Origin: Legionellaceae bacterium
GTDB taxonomy: Bacteria; Pseudomonadota; Gammaproteobacteria; Legionellales; Legionellaceae
Direction: 5' to 3'
Length of the DNA: 5,264 nt
NCBI GenBank assembly: GCA_947470005.1
Contig: CANISA010000128.1
Span: 1 to 5,264, forward strand
In this document: piece by piece, positions 1-5,264 of the stretch
Layout of the letters: every line of letters begins with the position of its first letter
Position numbering within the stretch: the stretch's first letter is position 1
Notes under the pieces: model-generated
Databases searched by the model: none
Seen by the model: only the letters and a program-made list of their open reading frames with translations
What the model was told of the DNA's origin: nothing
Translations under genes and position numbers: made by a program

Positions 1-1
1 T

Positions 2-79
2 GAACAAGAACAACGTATCCACGATTTTTTTGTAACCCACTTCTCACATATTAAAACGATCAGTGAAAAAATTTCATAA
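2..79 (+). CDS. C-terminal end of an unidentified protein (partial)
   Basis: An open frame enters from the left edge and runs for 25 codons to a TAA at 77-79. The visible tail begins EQEQRIHDFF and ends KTISEKIS. It is charged and probably helical, with no recognisable motif, so no function can be assigned. It converges on gspM, whose stop codon lies only 8 bp away. Support for it being a real gene is the clean open frame up to that tight junction, but 25 codons could also be open by chance. Extending the sequence leftward would settle it. Confidence 0.45.
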   Translation, partial: EQEQRIHDFFVTHFSHIKTISEKIS

Positions 80-87
80 ATAAAAAA

Positions 88-570
88 CTAAGCGACCTCA
101 ATCACTAAGATTAATTTAACCACCCCCGCTTTGGCCGTCCTGTCCACCTGTAGCTGTTTGATTGAAAACGCATACTGCTGACTCACGGACGACAACCACG
201 CCATGCTTGCATTATAGGGTACTTCCTCAAACGACAATTGAATGTCCTTCGGCCCCGCTTGCTGCAGTTGATAGGGATAATGGCGAAACGATATTGACCG
301 TAATTGATCAGACAAAACCGTTAGCAAGTGCGGGGCATCCAAGACCTCCACCGCTTTCCCCTGGTGCGCTTGTGGGCGAACCTGTTTCATCCATGCATAC
401 GTTGCTTTTTTTTCGATGAGCTGCTGACGGCTTTCATCGACTGAACCCGCTAGTGGCGCATACAAAAGCGCATAAAATAAATAGAAAAAACAAATAACGC
501 CACCCACAACGAGCATCGAACGATCCCGTTCGTTGAGCTGGCTCCAGAACTCATTCATTCGTGCTTTCAT
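88..570 (-). CDS. gspM: Type II secretion system inner-membrane platform protein GspM
   Basis: This 160-residue protein has the size and layout of GspM. A short cytoplasmic N-terminus containing LNERDR (residues 12-17) is followed by one membrane segment at about 19-39, a coiled linker at about 43-65, and a periplasmic ferredoxin-like domain. The stretch from about 112 to 158 (LSFEEVPYN, then AWLSSVSQQYAF, then VVKLILVIEV) matches the usual GspM pattern. In known systems GspM pairs with GspL in the inner membrane and helps connect the cytoplasmic ATPase GspE to pseudopilus assembly. The start ATG (568-570) overlaps the gspL stop as ATGA and has a GGAG ribosome site at 579-582, 8 nt upstream. 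The second Met, at residue 5, has no such site. The overlap with gspL implies translational coupling. The gene ends in TAG, 8 bp from an opposing gene. Confidence 0.9.
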   Translation of the reverse strand: MKARMNEFWSQLNERDRSMLVVGGVICFFYLFYALLYAPLAGSVDESRQQLIEKKATYAWMKQVRPQAHQGKAVEVLDAPHLLTVLSDQLRSISFRHYPYQLQQAGPKDIQLSFEEVPYNASMAWLSSVSQQYAFSIKQLQVDRTAKAGVVKLILVIEVA

Positions 571-1715
571 CCGCGAAGCTCCAAAATGGCCACAACCTGT
601 TTCTCATGAGACGCCGCTTGCGTTTGTGTCACCTGCAGCTTCGCTTGCTTCAATCGGTGCTCAAAGGCTTCCAGCGTTGCAAAATCTTCACTCGTCAGGC
701 TCACGAGCAGGGTTTGATTTTGAAAATGGAACTGATCAATGGTTAATCGATCGGACGCATTGTACGATGCAACCAATTGACCTAATAAATACCAAAAAGC
801 ACCCTGTTGACCCGCTGCATCCGTTTTAAGCGCTTGTTCAATACGAAATTTAGGACTAATCACGTCGGTGGAGTGAGGAAAAAAGACACGATAGATTACC
901 GCAATTTGGGTATCAAGGACTTGATGTTCTGTGGAGAGGCGATACAAATTTAATGCATTCATCCCCAACAGACTAAACAACCAGACGCCCAGTAGAATGG
1001 CACTTGCATGATACCAGCGCACGCTCGTCTCGCGCGTCGTGTCATGCCGGAACCCACCTTGGCACACGTTAATAAACGACGCTTTCGCCAAGCGCTTTGC
1101 TATAAACAGCGTCGAGGCCCCTTCCATCGACACAAAATCAGATGACCGAACCCCAGGCGCGCTCTCGTCAAACAAAAATCCCTGTCGGTTCGACGACTGA
1201 TTTAAATAAGACTGAGCCAACTCAGGGCTCAACGCCCCTTTAAACGCATCATGATGAATCAGTACAGTCGTTTCTTTGACACACACTTCACCTGGGGCCA
1301 AAGCAAACCAATCTAACGTGGCTTGATCAAAATCAAGTTCAAGTTCATCAAGAAGCCCCATCCAATCAAGCAGACGTTGTTTATCGATCACCGCAATTAA
1401 ATAACTACCCTGTTGATAATGAGCCTTGTCAAACGCAAAATGAAGCTCGGTCACCGGTTGGGCCACCTGCTCTTCTAACGCATACGGAATCGCCTCCCGC
1501 GCCTTCCGCTCACCTAGCCACGGCAGATCAAACACATGAAGGCCTGCGGCAGCAGTGGGAATAACCACGATCGTCCGTGCGTTCTCTTGAAGCACTCTGA
1601 TTTCATCAGGGCTACGCTTCTGGAACGGAGCCTCCACCTCATCCAATGCATCCAAACGAAGGCAACAGCACCCCTCCGCATCGAGATGCTCGATAAACAA
1701 GAAACAAGTAGCCAC
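567..1715 (-). CDS. gspL: Type II secretion system inner-membrane platform protein GspL
   Basis: This is a 382-residue bitopic protein with GspL architecture. A large actin-like cytoplasmic domain spans about 1-230. It includes LPWLGERKAREAIPYALEEQ (64-83), the family's LP..R....A.P..LE segment, and INVCQGGF (215-222), corresponding to the NLLQG motif. One membrane helix lies at about 236-258. A periplasmic ferredoxin-like domain follows, with ISPKFRIEQAL (286-296) at its start. In known systems the cytoplasmic domain binds the GspE ATPase and the periplasmic part pairs with GspM. The start is GTG, with AGGG at 1723-1726 placed 7 nt upstream. That ribosome site sits directly against the mltB stop (gap 11 nt), so the gene is probably co-translated with mltB. 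It overlaps gspM by 4 nt at its end. The cysteine run at residues 16-18 is unusual but lies in an otherwise normal frame. Confidence 0.93.
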   Translation of the reverse strand: MATCFLFIEHLDAEGCCCLRLDALDEVEAPFQKRSPDEIRVLQENARTIVVIPTAAAGLHVFDLPWLGERKAREAIPYALEEQVAQPVTELHFAFDKAHYQQGSYLIAVIDKQRLLDWMGLLDELELDFDQATLDWFALAPGEVCVKETTVLIHHDAFKGALSPELAQSYLNQSSNRQGFLFDESAPGVRSSDFVSMEGASTLFIAKRLAKASFINVCQGGFRHDTTRETSVRWYHASAILLGVWLFSLLGMNALNLYRLSTEHQVLDTQIAVIYRVFFPHSTDVISPKFRIEQALKTDAAGQQGAFWYLLGQLVASYNASDRLTIDQFHFQNQTLLVSLTSEDFATLEAFEHRLKQAKLQVTQTQAASHEKQVVAILELRG

Positions 1716-1721
1716 CTAAAA

Positions 1722-1726
1722 TCCCT
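1722..1726 (-). promoter_or_regulatory. Ribosome binding site of gspL, abutting the mltB stop
   Basis: On the minus strand the mltB TAA runs straight into AGGGATTTTAG and then the gspL GTG. The AGGG core ends 7 nt before the start. The placement fixes the GTG as the gspL start and suggests that ribosomes ending mltB reinitiate here. Confidence 0.7.
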
Positions 1727-2731
1727 TTAAGCTCGTGCGTTTTTCCCCGCGATAGTCGCCCATCGACCTGCGAGTTGCTGAGACAACAAATAAACCACCA
1801 ACGCATACTGGGGGCTGGTGTTGTAGCGCGTGATGACATAAAAATTAGGGTAAGCCAACCAATACACTTGACCTGCGTCTGTTGTCAATTCAATTAACCC
1901 GGCTTTTGCTGGGTGGTGTGGCGCGTAGCCCACAGGAGCGACACCTGCCCGAACCAAGCGTTGATATTCATAATCCGCACGCTTGCTGTTCGTGGCAAGT
2001 CCCTTGGATACCGACCCACGAAGATTAGCCGCCTGAACCACTGTTTCATTCATTTTCCATCCGTGCTGATGAAAATAGTTAGCCACGCTACCAATCACGT
2101 CTTCATCATCCTGCATAAGGTTAGACCGGCCCTTCCCGGTCGCATCAACAGCATAAAAACGGTAACTACTCGGCATGAACTGCGGCTTCCCCATCGCTCC
2201 GGCATAAGAGCCTTTGTATTCCGTCGCAGGAACACCATGTTCTCGGCACAGCAATAAATACTCTTTCAATTCTTTGGTAAAAAATTCAGATCGCTTCGGG
2301 TAGTTAAACGCCAACGTCGTCAATGCATCTAGGACACGGTAGTTTCCCTGGTTTTTTCCATAGAGCGTTTCGACTCCAATGATAGCGACAATAATATGTG
2401 CCGGAACCCCGAACTTCTGCTCAGCTTTCGCTAACGTTTCGCGATTCGCTTGCCAAAAATCAAGCCCTGCCTGCAACCGTTGAGGGGTTAAAAAAAGGGC
2501 CTTGTACACATCCCACGTCTTTTTTTCATAAGGCCGTTCCATGGACTCAATAATTTGGGGCTGAAATTGAGCCTGCCGCAACGTGGCGGTCAATTGTGTG
2601 CGATTAAATCCATGCTGTTTGGCCATGTCGTTAATAAATACTTGGACCTGTTTTTGGTGGAGCAATGCTGAATCAGCATGCAACACAAAACCACACAACA
2701 ACGCACACAACACAGTGAACAACCGACGCAT
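1727..2731 (-). CDS. mltB: Membrane-bound lytic transglycosylase B-type enzyme (MltB/Slt35 family), apparently non-lipidated
   Basis: The enzyme cleaves the MurNAc-GlcNAc bond of peptidoglycan in the periplasm, forming 1,6-anhydro ends. Numbering from the chosen ATG gives 334 residues. The catalytic glutamate is E121 in the GVETLYG motif (119-125), matching E162 of E. coli Slt35. The family block GSYAGAMGKPQFMPSSY spans 174-190, followed by an EF-hand-like loop at about 196-211 and GSVANYFHQHGW (214-225). The frame is open 14 codons further to a GTG at 2771-2773. I prefer the ATG at 2729-2731 because it starts a good signal peptide (MRR, then a hydrophobic core, likely cleavage after LHA at residue 19) and has GGGAAGGG at 2734-2741. 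Cysteines 9 and 13 have Leu before them and do not form a lipobox, unlike E. coli MltB, which is a lipoprotein. It is the first gene of the mltB-gspL-gspM cluster. Confidence 0.93.
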   Translation of the reverse strand: MRRLFTVLCALLCGFVLHADSALLHQKQVQVFINDMAKQHGFNRTQLTATLRQAQFQPQIIESMERPYEKKTWDVYKALFLTPQRLQAGLDFWQANRETLAKAEQKFGVPAHIIVAIIGVETLYGKNQGNYRVLDALTTLAFNYPKRSEFFTKELKEYLLLCREHGVPATEYKGSYAGAMGKPQFMPSSYRFYAVDATGKGRSNLMQDDEDVIGSVANYFHQHGWKMNETVVQAANLRGSVSKGLATNSKRADYEYQRLVRAGVAPVGYAPHHPAKAGLIELTTDAGQVYWLAYPNFYVITRYNTSPQYALVVYLLSQQLAGRWATIAGKNARA

Positions 2732-2733
2732 AA

Positions 2734-2741
2734 CCCTTCCC
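2734..2741 (-). promoter_or_regulatory. Ribosome binding site deciding the mltB start
   Basis: GGGAAGGG on the minus strand lies just upstream of the ATG at 2729-2731. The GGGA part has a 6 nt spacer. The competing GTG at 2771-2773 has no purine-rich site in front of it, and using it would bury the signal peptide 14 residues from the N-terminus. Confidence 0.6.
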
Positions 2742-2752
2742 AATGACCCAAA

Positions 2753-2780
2753 ACGATAGCGAAAGTGTCTCACGTTGCAA
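2753..2780 (-). promoter_or_regulatory. Candidate sigma-70 promoter for mltB-gspL-gspM
   Basis: On the minus strand, TTGCAA (2780-2775) and TATCGT (2758-2753) are separated by 16 nt. Each matches the consensus at 4 of 6 positions. Transcription would start near 2746, giving a leader of about 15 nt before the preferred mltB ATG. That would exclude the upstream GTG from the mRNA. The match is weak, but some promoter must lie in this divergent gap. Confidence 0.3.
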
Positions 2781-2786
2781 ATCAGA

Positions 2787-2817
2787 TTGCCATGCCCACT
2801 TTCTGGACGAGGATAAT
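2787..2817 (+). promoter_or_regulatory. Candidate sigma-70 promoter for lepA-lepB
   Basis: TTGCCA (2787-2792, 5 of 6 to the -35 consensus) and GATAAT (2812-2817, 5 of 6 to the -10 consensus) are spaced by 19 nt, slightly longer than ideal. A second possible -10, TAGAAT at 2823-2828, lacks a good partner. Either would place the transcript start in roughly 2823-2836, upstream of or within the leader region of lepA. Confidence 0.4.
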
Positions 2818-2831
2818 TACGTTAGAATAGA

Positions 2832-2850
2832 GGGATTTAGCGTGGGATTT
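2832..2850 (+). repeat. Tandem GGGATTT motif in the lepA leader
   Basis: GGGATTT occurs at 2832-2838 and again at 2844-2850, with a 12 nt period. Each copy sits before a GTG: the first before a GTG at 2842, the second before the lepA GTG at 2856. The first copy, read with its flanks (AGGGATTTAGCGTG), closely resembles the gspL initiation site (AGGGATTTTAGGTG). This suggests that both copies are Shine-Dalgarno-type sequences. Confidence 0.5.
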
Positions 2851-2859
2851 CACCGGTGA
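2842..2859 (+). promoter_or_regulatory. Possible 5-codon leader ORF overlapping the lepA start
   Basis: GTG GGA TTT CAC CGG TGA reads as a five-codon ORF (Met-Gly-Phe-His-Arg if GTG initiates). Its stop shares GTGA with the lepA GTG at 2856-2858. AGAGGGA at 2829-2835 is placed 6 nt before its start, a better ribosome site than the GGGA at 2844-2847 in front of lepA itself. It may couple translation into lepA. At this length it could equally be chance. Confidence 0.25.
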
Positions 2860-4661
2860 GCGAGTTAGCACAGATCCGCAATTTTTCAATTATCGCACAC
2901 ATTGATCATGGCAAGTCAACGTTAGCTGATCGCTTCATTCAACACTGCGGAGGATTATCCGCACGCGAAATGGGCGCACAAGTCTTAGACTCCATGGACA
3001 TCGAGCGAGAGCGAGGCATCACCATCAAAGCACAAAGTGTGTCGCTCAATTACACGGCACGTGATGGTCAGGTCTACCTACTGAACTTTATTGATACCCC
3101 AGGCCATGTGGATTTTAGCTATGAAGTGTCACGCTCACTTGCCGCATGTGAAGGCGCATTGTTGGTCGTTGATGCCGCTCAAGGCGTTGAAGCCCAAACC
3201 GTTGCCGTGTGCTACACCGCCATTGATCAATCCCTTTTTGTACTGCCCGTTCTCAACAAGATTGACCTCCCACAAGCAGAGCCTGAACGCGTTATCGCTG
3301 AAATAGAAGACATCATTGGGTTAGACGCGCACGACGCCATTCGTGTCAGTGCCAAAAGTGGACTCGGTGTGCCCGAGGTACTCGAAGCCTTGGTGGCTCA
3401 TATTCCTCCTCCGAAAGGGGATCGCGAAGCGCCATTGCAGGCCCTCATCATCGACTCATGGTTTGATAGTTACCTGGGCGTCGTATCCTTGGTTCGGATT
3501 TTCAATGGCGTCTTGTGTAAAGGCGACAAAATGCGAGTCATTTCCACCGGTCGCTCTTATGAAGTGGGACAAATCGGAATTTTCACGCCCAAACGTACCC
3601 CAACCGATCGCTTGCAAGCAGGCGAGGTGGGCTATGTTGTCGCCGGCATCAAAGAAATCCAAGGTGCGCCCGTGGGCGATACGCTCACCCTTGAAAAAAA
3701 TCAAGCATTGACGCCACTACCAGGCTTTCAACGGGTCAAACCACAAGTGTACGCTGGTTTGTTTCCCATTCAGTCGGATGATTTTGAAGATTTTCGCGAA
3801 GCGTTAGCGAAGTTAAGTTTAAACGATGCGTCCTTGTTCTATGAACCTGAATCATCCGAAGCCTTAGGATTTGGCTTTCGCTGCGGGTTTCTTGGCATGC
3901 TACACATGGAAATCGTCCAAGAACGCCTCGAACGTGAATATAACTTAGAATTAATCTCCACCGCGCCGACCGTGATTTACCAAATCATCACGACCAAAGG
4001 CGAGACGGTCGTCATCGACAACCCATCGAAGCTCCTGCCCGTGCAACAAATCAAGCAAATGTTTGAACCCATCGTACGTGCTAATATCTTGGTGCCGCAA
4101 GATTACTTAGGCCCCATCATTAATTTATGCGTTGAGCGCCGTGGATCACAAGTCAACATGACCTACAGCGGACGACAAGTCTCCGTCACGTATGATTTAC
4201 CCATGAGCGAAGTCGTGTCCGATTTCTTTGACCGCATCAAATCCGTGAGCCGCGGCTATGGCTCCCTTGATTATAATTTCTTACGCTTTCAAGAAGCAGA
4301 CCTTGTAAAAATGGATGTCTTAATCAACGGCGACAGAGTCGATGCCTTAGCCACCATTGTGCATCGCAGTGCAGCACAAAATCGAGGCAAAATATTGGTT
4401 GAGAAAATGCGTGAAATTATTCCTCGACAAATGTTTGATGTGGCCATTCAAGCCACACTCGGCGCGCACGTGATTGCACGGCAAACGGTCAAAGCACTTC
4501 GAAAAAACGTCATCGCAAAATGTTACGGTGGCGATGTCTCACGCAAACGCAAATTACTAGAAAAGCAAAAAGCGGGTAAAAAGCGCATGAAGCAAGTCGG
4601 GCACGTGGAGATCCCTCAAGAGGCCTTCATGGCAGTTTTTCAAAACGATAGGAAGAAATAA
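2856..4661 (+). CDS. lepA: Elongation factor 4 (LepA), ribosome-associated GTPase
   Basis: LepA is a translational GTPase that binds the ribosome and is implicated in back-translocation and 30S biogenesis. At 601 residues it matches the family length (E. coli 599). The GTPase motifs are all intact: P-loop AHIDHGKST (14-22), switch I ERERGITIK (50-58), DTPGH (80-84), NKID (134-137) and SAK (165-167). A beta-barrel domain and EF-G-like domains follow. The LepA-specific C-terminal domain ends with GGDVSRKRKLLEKQKAGKKR (558-577) and the basic tail. The start is GTG; it gives SELAQIRNFSII, which lines up with the family N-terminus, so the start is secure despite a modest ribosome site. The stop is TAA. 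It is divergent from mltB and 2 nt from lepB, so the two lep genes almost certainly share a transcript. Nothing in the coding sequence looks broken. Confidence 0.98.
   Translation: MSELAQIRNFSIIAHIDHGKSTLADRFIQHCGGLSAREMGAQVLDSMDIERERGITIKAQSVSLNYTARDGQVYLLNFIDTPGHVDFSYEVSRSLAACEGALLVVDAAQGVEAQTVAVCYTAIDQSLFVLPVLNKIDLPQAEPERVIAEIEDIIGLDAHDAIRVSAKSGLGVPEVLEALVAHIPPPKGDREAPLQALIIDSWFDSYLGVVSLVRIFNGVLCKGDKMRVISTGRSYEVGQIGIFTPKRTPTDRLQAGEVGYVVAGIKEIQGAPVGDTLTLEKNQALTPLPGFQRVKPQVYAGLFPIQSDDFEDFREALAKLSLNDASLFYEPESSEALGFGFRCGFLGMLHMEIVQERLEREYNLELISTAPTVIYQIITTKGETVVIDNPSKLLPVQQIKQMFEPIVRANILVPQDYLGPIINLCVERRGSQVNMTYSGRQVSVTYDLPMSEVVSDFFDRIKSVSRGYGSLDYNFLRFQEADLVKMDVLINGDRVDALATIVHRSAAQNRGKILVEKMREIIPRQMFDVAIQATLGAHVIARQTVKALRKNVIAKCYGGDVSRKRKLLEKQKAGKKRMKQVGHVEIPQEAFMAVFQNDRKK
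4650..4655 (+). promoter_or_regulatory. Ribosome binding site of lepB inside the lepA 3' end
   Basis: AGGAAG lies within the last codons of lepA and is 8 nt before the lepB ATG at 4664. It confirms that start and implies coupled translation of the pair. No terminator-like hairpin separates the two genes. Confidence 0.75.
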
Positions 4662-4663
4662 CC

Positions 4664-5264
4664 ATGAATTTTGCGTTAATATTACTGATTCTCTCCGCTG
4701 TCAGCGGGTTTATCACCCTCTTGGATGTCCTGTTCTTTGCGCGTCGCCGCACCAAGACCCAGCGCATGCCAAAAATCATCGAATATTCTCGATCGTTTTT
4801 TCCGGTATTTTTTGCCGTCTTGTTGTTCCGGTCTTTTTTAATTGAACCATTCCGTATCCCATCCAGTTCATTAGAGCCGACGCTGCTGGTCGGAGATTTT
4901 GTCGCGGTCAACAAATTCGCTTACGGATTTAGGCTGCCCGTTTGGGAGAAAAAAATCATCCCAACCGCATCACCCAAAAAAGGTGAAGTAGCCGTTTTTC
5001 GCTGGCCACCCGACCCATCGTTTGATTACATCAAACGCGTCATTGGCACCCCTGGCGATACAATTTCCTATCACGACAAAAAATTAACCATCAATGGCAA
5101 GCCTGCAACGCAAACCTTTATTGAATACAGCACCGATGAAAGCTCAGGCCGCGCGGTCGCCAAATATCAAGAAAACTTAAACGGCGTGCTTCATGCGATC
5201 TACGTTCGCCCTGATATTGCAGGCACAGACTTTGAGGTGGTCGTTCCTCCTCACGCCTACTTCA
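4664..5264 (+). CDS. lepB: Signal peptidase I (partial, C-terminus beyond window)
   Basis: LepB is the inner-membrane serine/lysine protease that removes Sec and Tat signal peptides on the periplasmic side. The first 200 residues are visible. Membrane helix 1 lies at about 2-26, followed by a basic cytoplasmic loop (ARRRTKTQR) and helix 2 at about 44-60. The catalytic box is IPSSSLEPTL (65-74), with nucleophile S69. The general-base lysine is K124 in YIKRVIGTPGD. The family's MGDNRDNS box has not yet been reached where the window ends, after PPHAYF. The usual Met after the catalytic Ser is Leu here, so the standard [GS]-x-S-M signature is not strictly met, although both catalytic residues are present. 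The start ATG is 2 nt after the lepA stop, the classic lepA-lepB operon. The frame stays open to the window edge. Confidence 0.96.
   Translation, partial: MNFALILLILSAVSGFITLLDVLFFARRRTKTQRMPKIIEYSRSFFPVFFAVLLFRSFLIEPFRIPSSSLEPTLLVGDFVAVNKFAYGFRLPVWEKKIIPTASPKKGEVAVFRWPPDPSFDYIKRVIGTPGDTISYHDKKLTINGKPATQTFIEYSTDESSGRAVAKYQENLNGVLHAIYVRPDIAGTDFEVVVPPHAYF

Noticed and set aside
162..419. Plus-strand open frame of 85 codons opposite gspM
   Set aside because: It is antisense to a conserved gspM, has low-complexity proline-rich composition and shows no family motif.
533..829. Plus-strand open frame of 98 codons over the gspL/gspM junction
   Set aside because: It lies opposite two real, coupled genes and has no recognisable protein features.
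1913..2257. Plus-strand open frame of 114 codons inside mltB
   Set aside because: It is antisense to a well-conserved enzyme and shows no family motif, so it is a shadow of mltB.
2732..2773. Upstream GTG giving a 348-residue MltB
   Set aside because: It adds 14 basic residues before the signal peptide, lacks a ribosome site, and would be outside the transcript if the candidate mltB promoter is right.
3343..3711. Alternative-frame open reading frame of 122 codons within lepA
   Set aside because: The lepA frame is intact and conserved over this stretch. The alternate frame is an overlapping shadow.
4627..4914. Minus-strand open frame of 95 codons across the lepA/lepB junction
   Set aside because: It is antisense to both conserved lep genes, with no motif.
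1..5264. A new defence, mobile or RNA-based system
   Set aside because: Nearly all of the window is occupied by recognisable conserved genes. I see no repeats of array type, transposase, integrase, tRNA or structured RNA, and the only gap above 20 bp is the 124 bp divergent promoter region.

Overview
This is an ordinary chromosomal, housekeeping-type window from a bacterium, most likely a gammaproteobacterium. The LepA and LepB sequences, the lepA-lepB order and a T2SS platform pair (GspL/GspM) all point that way. A Legionellales-like origin is possible but is only an impression, because no species-level marker is present. I see no mobile element, CRISPR array, RNA gene or recognisable novel defence system.

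Layout, left to right. At the left edge lie the last 25 codons of an unidentified plus-strand gene (2-79). Its stop is only 8 bp from the end of a minus-strand operon that reads right to left: mltB (2731-1727, periplasmic lytic transglycosylase), gspL (1715-567) and gspM (570-88). The three genes are tightly packed: 11 nt separate mltB from gspL, and gspL and gspM share an ATGA stop/start overlap. This makes a translationally coupled set joining a peptidoglycan-cutting enzyme to two inner-membrane proteins of the type II secretion platform.

A divergent intergenic region of 124 bp (2732-2855) must hold promoters for both directions. It also carries an odd arrangement just upstream of lepA: a tandem GGGATTT motif and a possible 5-codon leader ORF whose TGA overlaps the GTG start of lepA. 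To the right are lepA (2856-4661, ribosomal GTPase EF4) and, after 2 nt, lepB (4664 to beyond the window end, type I signal peptidase), a classic operon.

The genes have a common theme of envelope and protein export. LepB would remove Sec signal peptides, including the one predicted on MltB. MltB would open the murein locally. GspL and GspM form part of the inner-membrane platform that drives secretion of folded exoproteins. The direct functional link between MltB and the secretion system is inference from gene order only. The points most worth checking are the mltB-gspLM linkage, the apparent loss of the MltB calcium loop and lipid anchor, and the lepA leader arrangement.
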